This document shows, piece by piece, positions 21,627 through 30,672 of a stretch of DNA of 64,000 nt. How positions within the stretch are numbered: position 1 is the stretch's first letter; the number at the start of each line of letters is the position of its first letter. The stretch is taken from contig NZ_JAFMPX010000020.1 of the NCBI RefSeq assembly GCF_017353415.1, positions 1 to 64,000 of the forward strand, read 5' to 3'. The stretch comes from Arthrobacter sp. E3. Its GTDB lineage: Bacteria; Actinomycetota; Actinomycetes; Actinomycetales; Micrococcaceae. The notes under the pieces are model-generated. The model had not been told where the DNA came from. It ran no database searches and saw only the letters and a list, made by a program, of their open reading frames with translations. The position numbers were made by a program, and so were the translations under genes.

Positions 21627-22067
21627 ATGGATTACGACACAGTTGAACTGCTGGTGGGAGGCGCCTTGGCGTTTGTCCCGGTGATAGCGCTGGTCCTTGC
21701 AGGGCTATGGTGCATGAAGAAGCCCAGGATCCGCATACCGCTCTTCTTCGTCATCGGGCTGCTGGCGTCGCTGGCCTACGGCTGGGTTGCCCCGCAACTG
21801 GCGTTCAGGGTTGTCCCCCCACCCTTTGACCCCTACTACGCAGACGGGAACGCATTGGATGTGAGGGGCCTGATCCTTTCCTTCGGCGCCATGGTTGGCT
21901 GTGCAGCAGGTTTGGTCACCACAGTGGTGATGAGCGCACTGGCGTTGGCCCGTCCCCTGTGGCGAAAGCGGACCGCTGCACCAAACACTCGCGGCGCAGG
22001 AGTCACTCGCAGCACGGCCGCAGCTCAACCTCCACGCCCTCAGCATCCTCCGCGCAAGACAGCCTAG
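21627..22067 (+). CDS. Small membrane protein of unknown function
   Basis: 146 aa, starting at ATG 21627, 28 bp after the exporter and preceded by AAAGGAAAATC. Three hydrophobic segments are visible (about residues 8-27, 35-55 and 85-108), then a basic, Pro/Arg/Thr-rich tail. I do not recognise the family. It may be co-transcribed with the exporter. Its stop overlaps that of the converging NUDIX gene in the 4 bp CTAG (22064-22067). Confidence 0.7.
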   Translation: MDYDTVELLVGGALAFVPVIALVLAGLWCMKKPRIRIPLFFVIGLLASLAYGWVAPQLAFRVVPPPFDPYYADGNALDVRGLILSFGAMVGCAAGLVTTVVMSALALARPLWRKRTAAPNTRGAGVTRSTAAAQPPRPQHPPRKTA

Positions 22068-22534
22068 CGCTGGAAGTGGGGCACGCCGTCGAACGCCAAT
22101 GCCCGCTGAATACAGGCCAGGTGGCCCTCGCGCAACGGTGGCAGGTCCTCGATGGCAAACCAGCCGACGGCGAGTGACTCGTCGTCGTTCACGCGGGCGG
22201 TGCCGCTGACGTAGCGGGCGATGAACTCGATGTTCAGGAAGTCACAGACGTCGCCATTGGGAAACGTCACAGGCCCCACGGCAGCTACGCCAAGCAGCTG
22301 CTCGATCTCGGCAACCACAGCGGTTTCCTCAAAAACCTCCCGCAACAGGCCGGGGCCGGGCTCCTCCCCCGGGTCCAGAATGCCTGTGATCAGCGCCCAG
22401 CCGCCGGTGTCGGAGCGTTCTCCGAGCAGCACGCGGCCCTCGGCGTCAAACACCACCCCGCGCACGCCCGGCAGCCACAGGGGGTCGTGGCCAATTTTTC
22501 CGCGCAACTTGATGATGAAGTCTGGTGATCCCAT
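22064..22534 (-). CDS. NUDIX hydrolase
   Basis: 156 aa. The NUDIX box is intact: GILDPGEEPGPGLLREVFEETAV, with the REVFEE core. It is preceded by VRGVVFDAEGRVLLGERSD and WALITG, and followed by FLNIEFIARYVSG. Such enzymes hydrolyse nucleoside diphosphate-linked compounds, ADP-sugars or damaged nucleotides; the substrate here is not evident. Stand-alone gene, convergent with the membrane protein gene and overlapping it by 4 bp. Confidence 0.93.
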   Translation of the reverse strand: MGSPDFIIKLRGKIGHDPLWLPGVRGVVFDAEGRVLLGERSDTGGWALITGILDPGEEPGPGLLREVFEETAVVAEIEQLLGVAAVGPVTFPNGDVCDFLNIEFIARYVSGTARVNDDESLAVGWFAIEDLPPLREGHLACIQRALAFDGVPHFQR

Positions 22535-22571
22535 GACTTCAGCCTAGCGGGACGGTATTATCTGGTCAGAG

Positions 22572-23081
22572 TCACCCGGGCAGCAGGAGCATCGTGGCGA
22601 GCGCCCCAGCCAGCATGGAAGGTCCAAACGGGATGGCCGATTTTGCGGTGCCGCGGCCGCTTACAATCAGGGCCAGGCCCCACAGTCCTCCGACGATGAA
22701 CCCCGCAGCCGCACCGAGGAGCACGTGCTGCCAGCCAAGGAAGCCCAGGAAAAGACCCAGCACCCCTGCAAGTTTCACGTCACCAAAACCCATACCAGCG
22801 GGGTAGGCGAACCACAACAGCCAGTACAGGGCAGCCAGTGCCGCAGCTCCACCGACCGCGCTGAGCACGTGCTGCGGATTTCCTGCGGCCAGCGCTGCCA
22901 CGAGCAGCAGCACCCCGGCGATGGGATAGGCGGGCAGGACGTAGCGGTTGGGCAGCGTGTGGGTGCGGATGTCGACGATGCTTAGCACCACAGCCAACCA
23001 CAGCAGGTACAAGCAGGCGGCCAATGCACACAGGAAAGCGACCAAGCTGCTTTCCCACATGTCCATCAACCGAGTGACCAT
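22572..23081 (-). CDS. Prepilin peptidase, A24 family (short form)
   Basis: 169 aa with about six hydrophobic segments. The two catalytic Asp residues of aspartic prepilin peptidases are present: Asp in VVLSIVDIRTHTLPNRYV and Asp in GMGFGDVKLAG (the GxGD motif). The N-terminal methylase domain and Cys motifs of full PilD are absent, as in archaeal and actinobacterial short forms used for Flp/Tad pili. No pilus genes are nearby in the window. The start ATG 23081 has no clear ribosome site; ATG 23066 or 23060 is possible. Confidence 0.88.
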   Translation of the reverse strand: MVTRLMDMWESSLVAFLCALAACLYLLWLAVVLSIVDIRTHTLPNRYVLPAYPIAGVLLLVAALAAGNPQHVLSAVGGAAALAALYWLLWFAYPAGMGFGDVKLAGVLGLFLGFLGWQHVLLGAAAGFIVGGLWGLALIVSGRGTAKSAIPFGPSMLAGALATMLLLPG

Positions 23082-23149
23082 AGCGCGATGCTACGCCATG
23101 GCGACACCGTTCGGGCCCCTTGTTGCGCCCTCGGGGCTAAGCTGTGGAT

Positions 23150-23956
23150 ATGAATGCCTCCGTTTACACTGCCGACATTTTTCGGCACCTTTGCCGCTCC
23201 TCCCCGTGGCGCTGGCAGACTGTGCGCTTTGAGCTGCACCGCAAGTTTCCCAACACGGCCGACGGCGCCGCTGGCACCAGTTGGATGCCGGGACGTGCCG
23301 GCCCCGGCGGTGCTGCCCCGGTGCTGGAGATGAACTGTTGGGTTCGCCGTCCCGGTGCCCTGCGTGTTGAGACTCTGGATGGGAAGTTGCTGGCAAGCAC
23401 CACCAAGATCAACGAGTCACGGGATTCATTGTTCATCAGTGGAAACCGCAAGCCGTGGCTGTTGCAGCCATCGCTGGTGAACCCCGTCAAGGACAGCAAC
23501 GGCTTTGTGGTGCGGCGCCCTGAAGCGCGCTACGGTGAACCTGCCTATGGCACGGGACGGGCCGCTGCCGCCTTGGACCCCGTGGAATTGGCCGGGGACA
23601 AGCCTGTCCCGTTGGAGGCACCGTTCGCCAATGTGGCCGAGATCGACGATGTTGCCGTGCTCTCCCACCACGGACGCGACGCCGTTGAGGCAGTGCTGAC
23701 ACCCAACTCAAGCTACAGGCCGCTCTTTGCCGATGCACCCTTGCTGTTCCCGGGCCGCACCGCCGTCCGCATCGACGTGGAAACGGGCATTTGCGTGGCG
23801 TCACAGTCCCTTGACGGCCCCACAGCCGGCGCCGGTCACTGGATCCTGCTGCACGGCGTCGACGAATACATGCTCGATGACCTGTTTGAGGAAGTCAGCA
23901 TGGGCCTGACGGATGTGCGCGCCCACATTCCCTGGGACTTGGGCCCGGACTCATAG
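23150..23956 (+). CDS. Conserved-looking hypothetical protein, cytoplasmic
   Basis: 268 aa from ATG 23150. No signal peptide, membrane segment or catalytic motif that I can name. N-terminal SSPWRWQTVRFELHR and EMNCWVRRPGALRVETLDG look like a structured beta-rich domain; the C-terminal half includes GRTAVRIDVETGICVASQSLDG and an acidic DEYMLDDLFEEVSMG stretch. Codon use and third-position GC match the neighbours, so it is a real gene. I do not recognise the family. It is divergent from the prepilin peptidase, 68 bp away. Confidence 0.75.
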   Translation: MNASVYTADIFRHLCRSSPWRWQTVRFELHRKFPNTADGAAGTSWMPGRAGPGGAAPVLEMNCWVRRPGALRVETLDGKLLASTTKINESRDSLFISGNRKPWLLQPSLVNPVKDSNGFVVRRPEARYGEPAYGTGRAAAALDPVELAGDKPVPLEAPFANVAEIDDVAVLSHHGRDAVEAVLTPNSSYRPLFADAPLLFPGRTAVRIDVETGICVASQSLDGPTAGAGHWILLHGVDEYMLDDLFEEVSMGLTDVRAHIPWDLGPDS

Positions 23957-23998
23957 CCGCCGCCCGCCGAACAAGAAGGTCCGGGACGCCCTTGACGC

Positions 23999-24268
23999 CT
24001 AACGTGTCATGCGCACATATTGCATTGAGGATGCATCCCACTGAGCACTCTCCCCCGAACCCCCGTCGGCCCCGAGTCCAGCAACAGTGAGGGAGGGCGG
24101 GGCATGAACGGTTGGCTCGGCGTCGTCGCGGATCAGGGCACATTCCAGCCATACCGGCGCCGTATCAACGACCTTCCCCTCCGGCCAGTGCCGCTCGACG
24201 GTCACGACGTTGAAGTCATTCGTCAAAGCATGCAGCAATGGGGTGGAGGCTCCCGAACTGCGTCCAAG
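23999..24268 (-). CDS. Small unrecognised gene directly downstream of phoH
   Basis: 89 aa from GTG 24268. The support is positional: GGAG lies 6 nt upstream of this GTG, just after the phoH stop (24282-24284), which is textbook spacing for a second cistron. The product starts VLGRSSGASTPLLHALT, contains TVERHWPEGKVVDTAPVWLEC, and looks soluble, without a known domain. It could be a genuine small protein or a chance frame; no homology can be tested here. Confidence 0.5.
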   Translation of the reverse strand, partial: LGRSSGASTPLLHALTNDFNVVTVERHWPEGKVVDTAPVWLECALIRDDAEPTVHAPPSLTVAGLGADGGSGESAQWDASSMQYVRMTR

Positions 24269-24281
24269 CACTTTTAGCTCC

Positions 24282-25625
24282 CTAGATCTCCGCACGCTCC
24301 AGCATTTCCGTCACCAGCGCGGCAATCGGTGAACGTTCCGACCGCGTCAACGTGACGTGGCCGAACAGTGGATGACCCTTGAGCGTTTCAACCACCGCCA
24401 CGATCCCGTCATGGCGGCCGACGCGCAGGTTATCACGCTGGGCGACGTCGTGCGTCAACACGATCTTGGAGCGTTGGCCAATTCGGCTCATGACCGTCAG
24501 CAGCACATTCTTCTCCAAGGACTGCGCCTCATCCACAATGACGAAGGAGTCATGCAGCGAACGCCCCCTGATGTGGGTTAGCGGCAGCACCTCCAACATG
24601 CCACGGTCCATGACCTCATCCATGACATTTTGTGAAACAACCGAGCCAAGGGTGTCAAAGACGGCCTGCGCCCACGGGTTCATCTTCTCCCCCTCGGAAC
24701 CAGGCAGGTAGCCCAACTCCTGGCCGCCCACCGCGAACAACGGGCGGAACACCACCACCTTGCGGTGTTCATTGCGTTCCAGCACTGCCTCCAATCCGGC
24801 GCAGAGGGCCAAGGCACTCTTCCCCGTGCCGGCACGCCCGCCCAGCGACACGATGCCCACTTCGGGGTCCAGCAGTAAATCCAAGGCCAGGCGCTGCTCG
24901 GCGGAGCGGCCATGGAGGCCAAAGACTTCCCGGTCACCGCACACTAGGCGGACCTGCTGATCAGCCCCCACCCGGCCCAATGCGGAGCCGCGGTTGCTCG
25001 TGATGATCAGCGAGGTGTTTACCGGCAACACAGCAGCATCCGGGATAGGGACCGGTTCGTGGTTGTACAACGCGACAACCTCGGACTCCGTCGCCGCAAT
25101 TTCACTCACGCCGGTCCAGCCCGAGTCGGGGACCAATTCGTTGCGGTACTCCTCGGCAGCCAAACCCAGCGCCGACGCTTTCACCCGCAGCGGCACGTCC
25201 TTCGTCACGACGGTGACATTGTGCCCTTCGTTGGCCAGATTCCGGGCAACGGCCAGGATGCGGGAGTCATTGTCCGTTCCGCGCATGCCCGCTGGAAGCA
25301 CCTCCAGCGAAACGTGGCTGAGCTCCACAGACAGGCTCCCGCCGTCGTCCCCGAGTGGAACAGGTTCGCTCAACCCGCCGTGCTGGACGCGCAGGTCATC
25401 CAGGAGCCGCAGAGCGGTCCGGGCAAAATAGCCCAACTCGGGATCGTTGCGCTTGCCCTCCAGCTCGGAAATCACCACTATCGGCAAGATCACCAGATGT
25501 TCGGCAAAACGCATGATCGCCCGAGGATCTGCCAAGAGGACGGAAGTGTCAAGCACGTACGTGCGTAATTTGGATCCCGTGCACGGGCTGTGTTCCTGCT
25601 GCCCGCGGTTGCCAACCTGTGTCAT
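24282..25625 (-). CDS. PhoH-family ATPase with N-terminal PIN nuclease domain (PhoH2 type)
   Basis: 447 aa from ATG 25625, with GGAG 5 nt upstream; the frame runs further upstream but is not coding-like. Residues about 20-150 are a PIN domain: [52 protein letters not shown], giving the acidic metal site. The C-terminal half is the PhoH ATPase: Walker [13 protein letters not shown], Walker [13 protein letters not shown], then [12 protein letters not shown]-PhoH fusions in actinobacteria act as RNA helicase/ribonucleases and in mycobacteria are linked to a toxin-antitoxin-like unit. No upstream antitoxin is evident here. Confidence 0.95.
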   Translation of the reverse strand: MTQVGNRGQQEHSPCTGSKLRTYVLDTSVLLADPRAIMRFAEHLVILPIVVISELEGKRNDPELGYFARTALRLLDDLRVQHGGLSEPVPLGDDGGSLSVELSHVSLEVLPAGMRGTDNDSRILAVARNLANEGHNVTVVTKDVPLRVKASALGLAAEEYRNELVPDSGWTGVSEIAATESEVVALYNHEPVPIPDAAVLPVNTSLIITSNRGSALGRVGADQQVRLVCGDREVFGLHGRSAEQRLALDLLLDPEVGIVSLGGRAGTGKSALALCAGLEAVLERNEHRKVVVFRPLFAVGGQELGYLPGSEGEKMNPWAQAVFDTLGSVVSQNVMDEVMDRGMLEVLPLTHIRGRSLHDSFVIVDEAQSLEKNVLLTVMSRIGQRSKIVLTHDVAQRDNLRVGRHDGIVAVVETLKGHPLFGHVTLTRSERSPIAALVTEMLERAEI

Positions 25626-25777
25626 GTCGACTCCAGCCTTCCGGAGCAGTGACGCGTCCGGACTCCACATCGGTGCGGCGGGCTGGGTTGCCCTCCGTAC
25701 TGCCAAACTACGCGGCAATCGATCCGAGCTGCAACGCCACGCCATGCCGCGCAGACGAATGTTGGGCAACAGTTGGG

Positions 25778-26467
25778 TTAACGCGCAGTGCCTTCGAGCG
25801 CAACCCGCACGGCGCCGCGGCGGGCGGGCCGGGTGCGCAGCCAACTGTTGAAAAATACGGACAGGACCAGTACACCCACGGCAATCCACAGCGCGTTCAA
25901 ATTCATCGCAAAGTAGGAGAACCCGCCAATGATTGAACCGCTCGTAAGGGCAATCCACAGCGCAAGGTAGCGCACCCAAAGCGTCTTTTGGCCGCCGGTC
26001 AACGCGTTGGCAATGTGCTGACCCATCTTCACCAGCGTGCCGGTCATATAGGTCAGACCGATGCTGACTTCGCCGTCGCGCTCAAAAATAACGTTCTCAG
26101 CACCCATCGCCAGGGCCATGATGGCCGGCGCCAGCCAGCCCCCGATCCCCAGATCAAAAAGTACGACGGCGGACGTCAGCGCCGCTGTGACGTACAGCAA
26201 CACGGCCATCCGCTTGTGTGAACGGACAAACCTTCGCAGGATGGCTGCGCTCACAACTCCAGTCAGGAACGCTGCTACGAGACCGAAGGCTATGGCAAAA
26301 CCGGACCAGTTGCCCTCGGCCAGAGCCGTTCCGCCACGCGTGGAGTTGCCGCTCATAAAGGAGACGAAGTATCCGCCCAGGTGGATGAAGCCCACGGCGT
26401 CGACAAATCCGGCCGCACTGGCGAGGACAACCGCGAGGATCATTTCTGAGCGGTGGTGATTTTGCAC
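25778..26467 (-). CDS. YoaK family (DUF1275) membrane protein
   Basis: 229 aa, about six membrane segments. Characteristic sequence: [31 protein letters not shown] near the N-terminus and [18 protein letters not shown] later; both are typical of DUF1275/YoaK. Transport has been proposed for the family but no substrate is established. Same strand as the prenyl transferase upstream, only 12 bp away, so the two are probably co-transcribed. Confidence 0.9.
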   Translation of the reverse strand: MQNHHRSEMILAVVLASAAGFVDAVGFIHLGGYFVSFMSGNSTRGGTALAEGNWSGFAIAFGLVAAFLTGVVSAAILRRFVRSHKRMAVLLYVTAALTSAVVLFDLGIGGWLAPAIMALAMGAENVIFERDGEVSIGLTYMTGTLVKMGQHIANALTGGQKTLWVRYLALWIALTSGSIIGGFSYFAMNLNALWIAVGVLVLSVFFNSWLRTRPARRGAVRVALEGTAR

Positions 26468-26479
26468 GTGATCTTTGGC

Positions 26480-27262
26480 CTAACTGCCGAAACGGCGGCT
26501 TCGCCCGGCGTAGTCGCGCAAGGCTCGCAGGAAGTCGATCTTCCTAAAGGCCGGCCACAGCGCTTCACAAAAATAGAATTCGCTGTAGGCGCTTTGCCAC
26601 ATCAGGAAGCCGGACAGGCGCTGCTCCCCGGATGTGCGGATGACAAGGTCCGGGTCCGGCTGCCCGCGTGTGTACAGGAACTTGGAAATGTCCTCGACGC
26701 TCAGGGTGCTGGCAACCTCGGCCATGGTGCGCCCGTCGGCATCTGCTGCCTGCAGGAGTTCGCGGACGGCGTCGACAATTTCACGCCGGCCCCCGTAACC
26801 GATGGCCATGTTGACGTGGATGCGTTCAGTGGCCGGGACACGTGCCGTCAGGGAGGAAAGCCGTGCGGCCAAGTAGTCGGGCAGAATCTCGGGGGCACCC
26901 ATGGCGTGGACACTGATGTTGACGTCGGCGTCGAGTACGTCAAAAGTGTTCGCAATGATGTTCATCAGTTCATCAAGCTCTTCGGGTGAACGGCTCAGGT
27001 TGTCGGTGGAGAGCATGTACAGTGTGACGACCTTGACGCCCAGATCCTGGCACCAGCCAAGGAATTCAAGAATCTTGTCGGCACCGGCCTGGTGACCGTG
27101 CATGGTGGGTGCGTTGAACTGCTTTGCCCAGCGCCGGTTGCCGTCAACCATGACGCCGATGTGCGCCGGCACGCTGCCCGGCTCAATTTCCTTCGCCAAA
27201 CGCCGTTCGTAGTAGTTGTACAACACCTTGGGCATGCGCAAAGAATCGGTAGACAGTCGCAT
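26480..27262 (-). CDS. Cis-prenyl transferase (isoprenyl transferase, UppS family)
   Basis: About 260 aa. It condenses isopentenyl-PP units in Z configuration to make polyprenyl carriers for wall synthesis. Family motifs are clear: HIGVMVDGNRRWAKQ (catalytic Asp), HGHQAGADKILEFLGWC, TLYMLSTDNLSRSPEEL, NMAIGYGGRREIVDAVR, and DPDLVIRTSGEQRLSGFLMWQSAYSEFYF. NRRWA in place of NGRWA is common in actinobacterial short-chain members, so a Z-farnesyl-PP-type product is possible. The start is uncertain among ATG 27262, ATG 27235 and a TTG at 27286; none has an ideal ribosome site. Confidence 0.93.
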   Translation of the reverse strand: MRLSTDSLRMPKVLYNYYERRLAKEIEPGSVPAHIGVMVDGNRRWAKQFNAPTMHGHQAGADKILEFLGWCQDLGVKVVTLYMLSTDNLSRSPEELDELMNIIANTFDVLDADVNISVHAMGAPEILPDYLAARLSSLTARVPATERIHVNMAIGYGGRREIVDAVRELLQAADADGRTMAEVASTLSVEDISKFLYTRGQPDPDLVIRTSGEQRLSGFLMWQSAYSEFYFCEALWPAFRKIDFLRALRDYAGRSRRFGS

Positions 27263-27416
27263 GAGAGTACACCGAACCTTTGCCAATAACGGCCCTGCGG
27301 CCTGCGAATCTTGCTAGGACTAGATTACCTGCCCGGGGCAGGATTCGCGGCCAAGGCAGGCTGTGCAGCTTGTTGCCGGGCCGCAGCCGGTCTAAATGGC
27401 GAGATATGATTTGTCC

Positions 27417-28064
27417 ATGAGTGCCCTCCTCGCAACAGAGACAAAACCATCGTGGCGCGGCTGGCTCCATGCTGGGATGACACCCCTTGTCCTGATCGCC
27501 GGAATCATTGTTGTTGTGCTGGCTCCGGGCGTGTTGGCCAAAGTCACCTGTGCCATGTACGCAGCCACAGGTGTGCTTTTATTTGGCACAAGTGCACTAT
27601 ATCATCGTGGAAATTGGTCGCCCAAGGCCAAGGCCCTACTCAGGCGCATCGACCACAGCAACATCATGGTCGTCATAGCTGGTTCTTACACACCGCTATC
27701 CGCTTTGATGCTGCCTAGCTCCACAGCAGCGTTACTGTTGTGGATGATCTGGATTGGCGCCGTGGCCGGTGTGCTGTTCCGCGTCGTATGGGCCGGGGCG
27801 CCGCGGTGGCTGTACGTTCCCATCTACGTGCTGCTCGGCACTACGGCACTGTTCTTCCTCCCTGAATTTTGGGCGGCGGGGGTGGTTCCCACAGTGCTCA
27901 TTTGCGCAGGTGGGGCCATGTACATCGCGGGGGCAGTTGTCTACGGGATCAAGAAGCCCAATTTCAGCCCCCGGCATTTTGGCTTCCACGAGCTGTTCCA
28001 CGCACTGACTGTGGCAGCTTTCGCCACACACTTCATCGCCGTGATCCTCGTCGTGTTCCCTTAG
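27417..28064 (+). CDS. Hemolysin III / PAQR family membrane protein
   Basis: 215 aa with seven hydrophobic segments. The family's metal-site residues are visible: FGTSALYHRGNWSPKAKALLRRIDHSNIMVVIAGSYTP and the C-terminal HFGFHELFHALTVAAFATHFIAV (His pair). YqfA/HlyIII proteins are integral membrane proteins of the adiponectin-receptor superfamily; the hemolysin name is historic and no toxicity should be inferred. ATG 27396 is an alternative start, 21 nt upstream. Divergent from the prenyl transferase. Confidence 0.9.
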   Translation: MSALLATETKPSWRGWLHAGMTPLVLIAGIIVVVLAPGVLAKVTCAMYAATGVLLFGTSALYHRGNWSPKAKALLRRIDHSNIMVVIAGSYTPLSALMLPSSTAALLLWMIWIGAVAGVLFRVVWAGAPRWLYVPIYVLLGTTALFFLPEFWAAGVVPTVLICAGGAMYIAGAVVYGIKKPNFSPRHFGFHELFHALTVAAFATHFIAVILVVFP

Positions 28065-28071
28065 CACGGCG

Positions 28072-30291
28072 CTACAGCAGCTTCGCGAGATCCGCAACGG
28101 TTGAAACCGGCCTGGCACACACCATGTCCTTGCACACGTGCGCCAGTGTTGGCAGTTCTCCACCCGCGATTTCACTCGACGACGCAGCCTGACCCGCCAA
28201 CCCCCGCCCTTCCAGTAGCGGGACGGGGGGCCGGCCCACGCCGTCCCACACGGCCAGCACCATGCCTGGAGAACCCGAATGCCATGCCTGGCACACCATG
28301 GAATCCCGTACAGCACCAGCTGGCCCCACGACGGCTACCTCAAGAGGCCCGGCTGCGAACGCCAACGCCGCACCCAGCAGACCGCCCACTGACCGTGGCG
28401 CCCGCTGCGCGAGCTCCGGCACGGTGGCGAGCATGTTCTCGACAATCTCCCGATGCCGGGTTGAGCCCGTGTACGCCGACCAGGAAATGAACGCCCCGGC
28501 CAGCAACGCCACCCCGCTGATGCTTGCGTTGTCAAAGGGTTCGGCAAAACGTGAGCCCTGCAACGGCCCGTGCACACCAACGGTGCTGTGGTTGAACACG
28601 ACCCCGTCGGCAATGAAATCCGTTTCCAGCGACTCCACCAATTCCCCGGCAAAATCAAACCAGCGGCGTTCCCCGGTGGCCGCGTAGAGCGTCAAGTACC
28701 CGTTCGCGCAGGCCCCGTAGTCCTCCAGCAGGCCCTTGATCCCCCGCGAGCGCCCGTCATGGGACACCCGGGACAGCTGCCCGTCCCAGTGCACCTCACG
28801 CAGGTATTCGCCAAGTTCGACGGCGGCCGCCAGGTAAGCGGGTACCTGAAGCACCATGCCTGCTTCAGCCAAGGCGCCCATCAGCATGGCATTCCAGCAC
28901 GCCACCACCTTGTCATCGCGGGCCGGCATGGTCCGCAGTGACCGGGCTTGCAGCAGCGCTGGTCTGATCCTTGCCCATTGGATGCGCTCCGTGGCAGAAA
29001 GCCCGCGGCCCGGGTTCAACGGACCGCCCCGACCGGCACCGCCCCGGATCCCCATGGCCGCTGTCACCCCGGCCGCCAACTCATCGGTTTGCCGGCCTTC
29101 GTCGACTGCACCTTCGGCTGCCACAGTCTGTCGGGCTACGGCCCGAATCTCGGCTGCACTCCACTGGTAGCTGGCCCCTTCGTGATGGACTCCGTCAATC
29201 ACAGTGTCCGCATCCAGTGACGACGCGAACGCACCCCCGGGCAGACGCAGCTCCGTCATGAGCCAGCCGATCAGGGCCGACGTCGCGTCCTTGGCATCAG
29301 CAACACTGAGCTGCTCCACACCCTGATCCCCCGGCACCTTGTCCTCTGGCGAATTCCCGCCAGACGCCTCCGGCCGGCTTTCGGCAAGCCGTATCCAGTG
29401 CACCAACGCCTGCAGCAGGCCGGCGTTGTCATAGAGCATTTTTTCGTAGTGCGGTTCAGACCAGTCGACTGTGACGCTGTACCGGGCAAATCCGCCGCCC
29501 AGCTGGTCAAAGAGCGCCGAATGCACCATGGCGCCCAGCGTCCGTCCAGCCAGTGCGAACGCTTCATCGCTGGTGTCCCCGGCCCCGCTGGCAGCCTGCC
29601 GCAGCAAGAATTCCAACCCGGGCGTCGGCGGGAATTTTGGGGCTTGGCCAAATCCTCCGTGCAAGCGGTCCTCGGAAGCGGACATGGCAGTCACAGCCGC
29701 GGCAGCAGCAGTTTTCCAGTCTGGTCCATGCCCCGCATCCGGTTCACCTTCGCCAAGCTCGACGGCGGACGGCGCCTCAGTGCGCACCTGCCACATTGGC
29801 TGGGCCAAGGCTTCGGCGAGGGAAGCTGCGGTCCGCTCCACCTCCTCGCGGCGCTGCGTCCACGCCTCATGGACTGCTTTCAACACCTGCAGAAAGGACG
29901 GTCGCCCGGAGCTGGGCGTTGGAGGGAAGTACGTGCCAGCGTAAAAGGCCTGGCCATCCGGTGTCAGGAATACGCTCATGGGCCAGCCGCCCTGGCCGCT
30001 GAGGGCCTGGGTCGCAGCCATGTAGGCGTCGTCCACATCAGGGCGTTCCTCACGGTCCACCTTGATGGCGACAAAGCGTTCGTTCAAGTACTCAGCAACC
30101 GCTGGATCCTCGAAGGACTCCCCCGCCATGACATGGCACCAATGGCATGCGGCGTACCCCACAGAGAGAAAAATGGGGACATCACGCGCCACGGACTCGG
30201 CAAAGGCCGCGTCATCGAAAGGCTGCCAGTCAAGAGGGTTTTGGGCATGCTGGCGAAGGTAGGCACTTGGTTCACCAGCCAGCCGGTTCAT
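28072..30291 (-). CDS. DUF255 thioredoxin-domain protein (YyaL/SSP411 type)
   Basis: 739 aa. The N-terminal 150 residues are a thioredoxin-like domain: MNRLAGEPSAYLRQHAQNPLDW, ACHWCHVM with the CxxC pair, and SGQGGWPMSVFLTPDG. The rest is an alpha/alpha-toroid of N-acylglucosamine 2-epimerase or glycosidase type, with FARYSVTVDWSEPHYEKMLYDNAGLL and DDKVVACWNAMLMGALAEAG. Homologues occur from bacteria to humans (SPATA20) without a firm biochemical role; redox or glycan processing has been suggested. Downstream of, and codirectional with, mca and a small membrane protein gene. Confidence 0.93.
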   Translation of the reverse strand: MNRLAGEPSAYLRQHAQNPLDWQPFDDAAFAESVARDVPIFLSVGYAACHWCHVMAGESFEDPAVAEYLNERFVAIKVDREERPDVDDAYMAATQALSGQGGWPMSVFLTPDGQAFYAGTYFPPTPSSGRPSFLQVLKAVHEAWTQRREEVERTAASLAEALAQPMWQVRTEAPSAVELGEGEPDAGHGPDWKTAAAAAVTAMSASEDRLHGGFGQAPKFPPTPGLEFLLRQAASGAGDTSDEAFALAGRTLGAMVHSALFDQLGGGFARYSVTVDWSEPHYEKMLYDNAGLLQALVHWIRLAESRPEASGGNSPEDKVPGDQGVEQLSVADAKDATSALIGWLMTELRLPGGAFASSLDADTVIDGVHHEGASYQWSAAEIRAVARQTVAAEGAVDEGRQTDELAAGVTAAMGIRGGAGRGGPLNPGRGLSATERIQWARIRPALLQARSLRTMPARDDKVVACWNAMLMGALAEAGMVLQVPAYLAAAVELGEYLREVHWDGQLSRVSHDGRSRGIKGLLEDYGACANGYLTLYAATGERRWFDFAGELVESLETDFIADGVVFNHSTVGVHGPLQGSRFAEPFDNASISGVALLAGAFISWSAYTGSTRHREIVENMLATVPELAQRAPRSVGGLLGAALAFAAGPLEVAVVGPAGAVRDSMVCQAWHSGSPGMVLAVWDGVGRPPVPLLEGRGLAGQAASSSEIAGGELPTLAHVCKDMVCARPVSTVADLAKLL

Positions 30292-30300
30292 GACGAAAGT

Positions 30301-30615
30301 CTACTTCTGTTCCGGCACGGAAGCCGGGCCGTCCACGGGTTTCTCGGGGTCGCTCGTAATGATGGGAATCCCCATGTACTCGGCATCAGGGCCATGCGTT
30401 CCACCAATACGCTGTTCCTCAACCAGAGCGCGGTAGCGCACGCGGCGAATGCGCCTGGCCATGTCTCGGATCAGGAAGAACATGATCACCACAATGCCGA
30501 AGGTCACCACGAAGCCCAAAAACCCCGGGGTAATTTGATCTTCAGTCAGTCCCGGCCGCAAACCGGGCTGGGTGGGGATGGCAGGGTCGGTGGCAAGCAA
30601 AATCAGTGTGTGCAC
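30301..30615 (-). CDS. Small single-pass membrane protein, unknown function
   Basis: 104 aa. A short N-terminal part is followed by one membrane helix (FLGFVVTFGIVVIMFFLI), a basic RDMARRIRRVRYRALVEEQR segment, and a soluble tail ending PVDGPASVPEQK. The positive charges place the C-terminus in the cytoplasm. Lies between mca and the DUF255 gene on the same strand, 9 bp from the latter, so it is probably in the same transcript. I do not recognise a named family, but this position next to mca is common in Arthrobacter relatives from memory. Confidence 0.75.
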   Translation of the reverse strand: MHTLILLATDPAIPTQPGLRPGLTEDQITPGFLGFVVTFGIVVIMFFLIRDMARRIRRVRYRALVEEQRIGGTHGPDAEYMGIPIITSDPEKPVDGPASVPEQK

Positions 30616-30672
30616 AATTCGTCTTTCGTTTCATCCCCGGCAGGCAAGGTGTCAGCGGGAAACGTCCACTGT

